From assembly GCA_023381015.1 (NCBI GenBank), contig JAMCTE010000034.1:1-61437 (forward strand): DNA of 61,437 bases. The letters are read 5' to 3'. This DNA is from Patescibacteria group bacterium (GTDB lineage: Bacteria > Patescibacteriota > Microgenomatia > UBA1406 > GWC2-37-13). Below the pieces are notes generated by a model. The model was not told the origin of the DNA, searched no databases, and worked only from the letters and a program-made list of their open reading frames with translations. Each line of letters starts with the position of its first letter. Position 1 is the stretch's first letter. The translations under genes and the position numbers were made by a program. Positions 61,372 through 61,437 of the stretch are shown here, piece by piece.

Positions 61372-61437
61372 TTTATCAAGCTAATCGGAGATTTTGTAGC
61401 AGATAATCGACTGACAAAAACTAGAATTAATGTTAAA

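Noticed and set aside
1-61437. CRISPR arrays, rRNA genes, prophage or an intact insertion sequence
   Set aside because: No regular direct repeats with spacers, rRNA-like sequence, phage gene set or complete transposase was found. Only a transposase remnant is present.

Overview
This window looks like chromosomal DNA of an ultra-small bacterium of the Candidate Phyla Radiation (Patescibacteria), probably on the Microgenomates side. That placement is inference. It rests on compact genes with 1-8 nt overlaps, a short alanyl-tRNA synthetase without the C-Ala domain, a reduced SufD, tRNA genes without encoded CCA, many -10 boxes lying 6-10 nt before the start codon, and CPR-style envelope proteins (membrane-anchored solute-binding protein, baseplate-J-like protein, VanW, sortase, FemAB). 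TAA, TAG and TGA all behave as stops.

Layout. 1-6.4 kb: the end of a four-helix-bundle gene, a TrpR/YerC-like repressor, and a divergent tight operon of a histidine ammonia-lyase-like MIO enzyme, a threonine-synthase-like PLP enzyme (interrupted by one TAA inside a 45-bp palindrome), a HisRS-like catalytic paralog and an M20 peptidase. A transposase remnant, a Pur/DUF3276 protein and a CAU tRNA follow. 6.4-13.5 kb: a surface-polysaccharide block (GT2, O-antigen ligase-like, GT39, two GT4, FemAB). 13.5-25.8 kb, all minus strand: TsaC-TsaE fusion, TsaD, Rrf2 regulator, SufC-B-D-S-U, a zinc ribbon, a 2-oxoacid:ferredoxin oxidoreductase and Lon. This groups t6A synthesis, Fe-S assembly and an Fe-S enzyme. 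25.8-30.6 kb: FtsH, a stand-alone 5'-3' exonuclease, and glmS preceded by a recognisable glmS ribozyme that carries an interspersed hairpin repeat in one loop.

30.5-40.2 kb: an unknown protein paired with an ATPase-like/OmpR-type winged-helix protein, a TRIC-like channel, small membrane proteins, a secreted SNase-like nuclease, a 2H phosphoesterase, SecA, two exported proteins and NnrD. 40.3-44.5 kb: AlaRS, NUDIX, a tRNA-binding protein, an apparently circularly permuted DsbA, tRNA-Glu and GreA. 44.5-52.6 kb: a strong promoter and a complete T-box leader precede a GNAT-like protein, an acetylpolyamine amidohydrolase/HDAC-like deacetylase and a class I LysRS fused to a B3/4 domain. An arginase-fold protein, RdgB and SerRS follow. 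52.7-61.4 kb: cell-envelope genes (PBP1A, sortase, actin-like/baseplate-J protein, solute-binding protein, VanW) and a RecB-like nuclease.

The strongest candidates for something new are the T-box-controlled acetyl-transfer/deacetylase/LysRS operon, the HAL/PLP/HisRS-like/M20 operon with its own repressor, the glmS ribozyme with a nested repeat, and the permuted DsbA.
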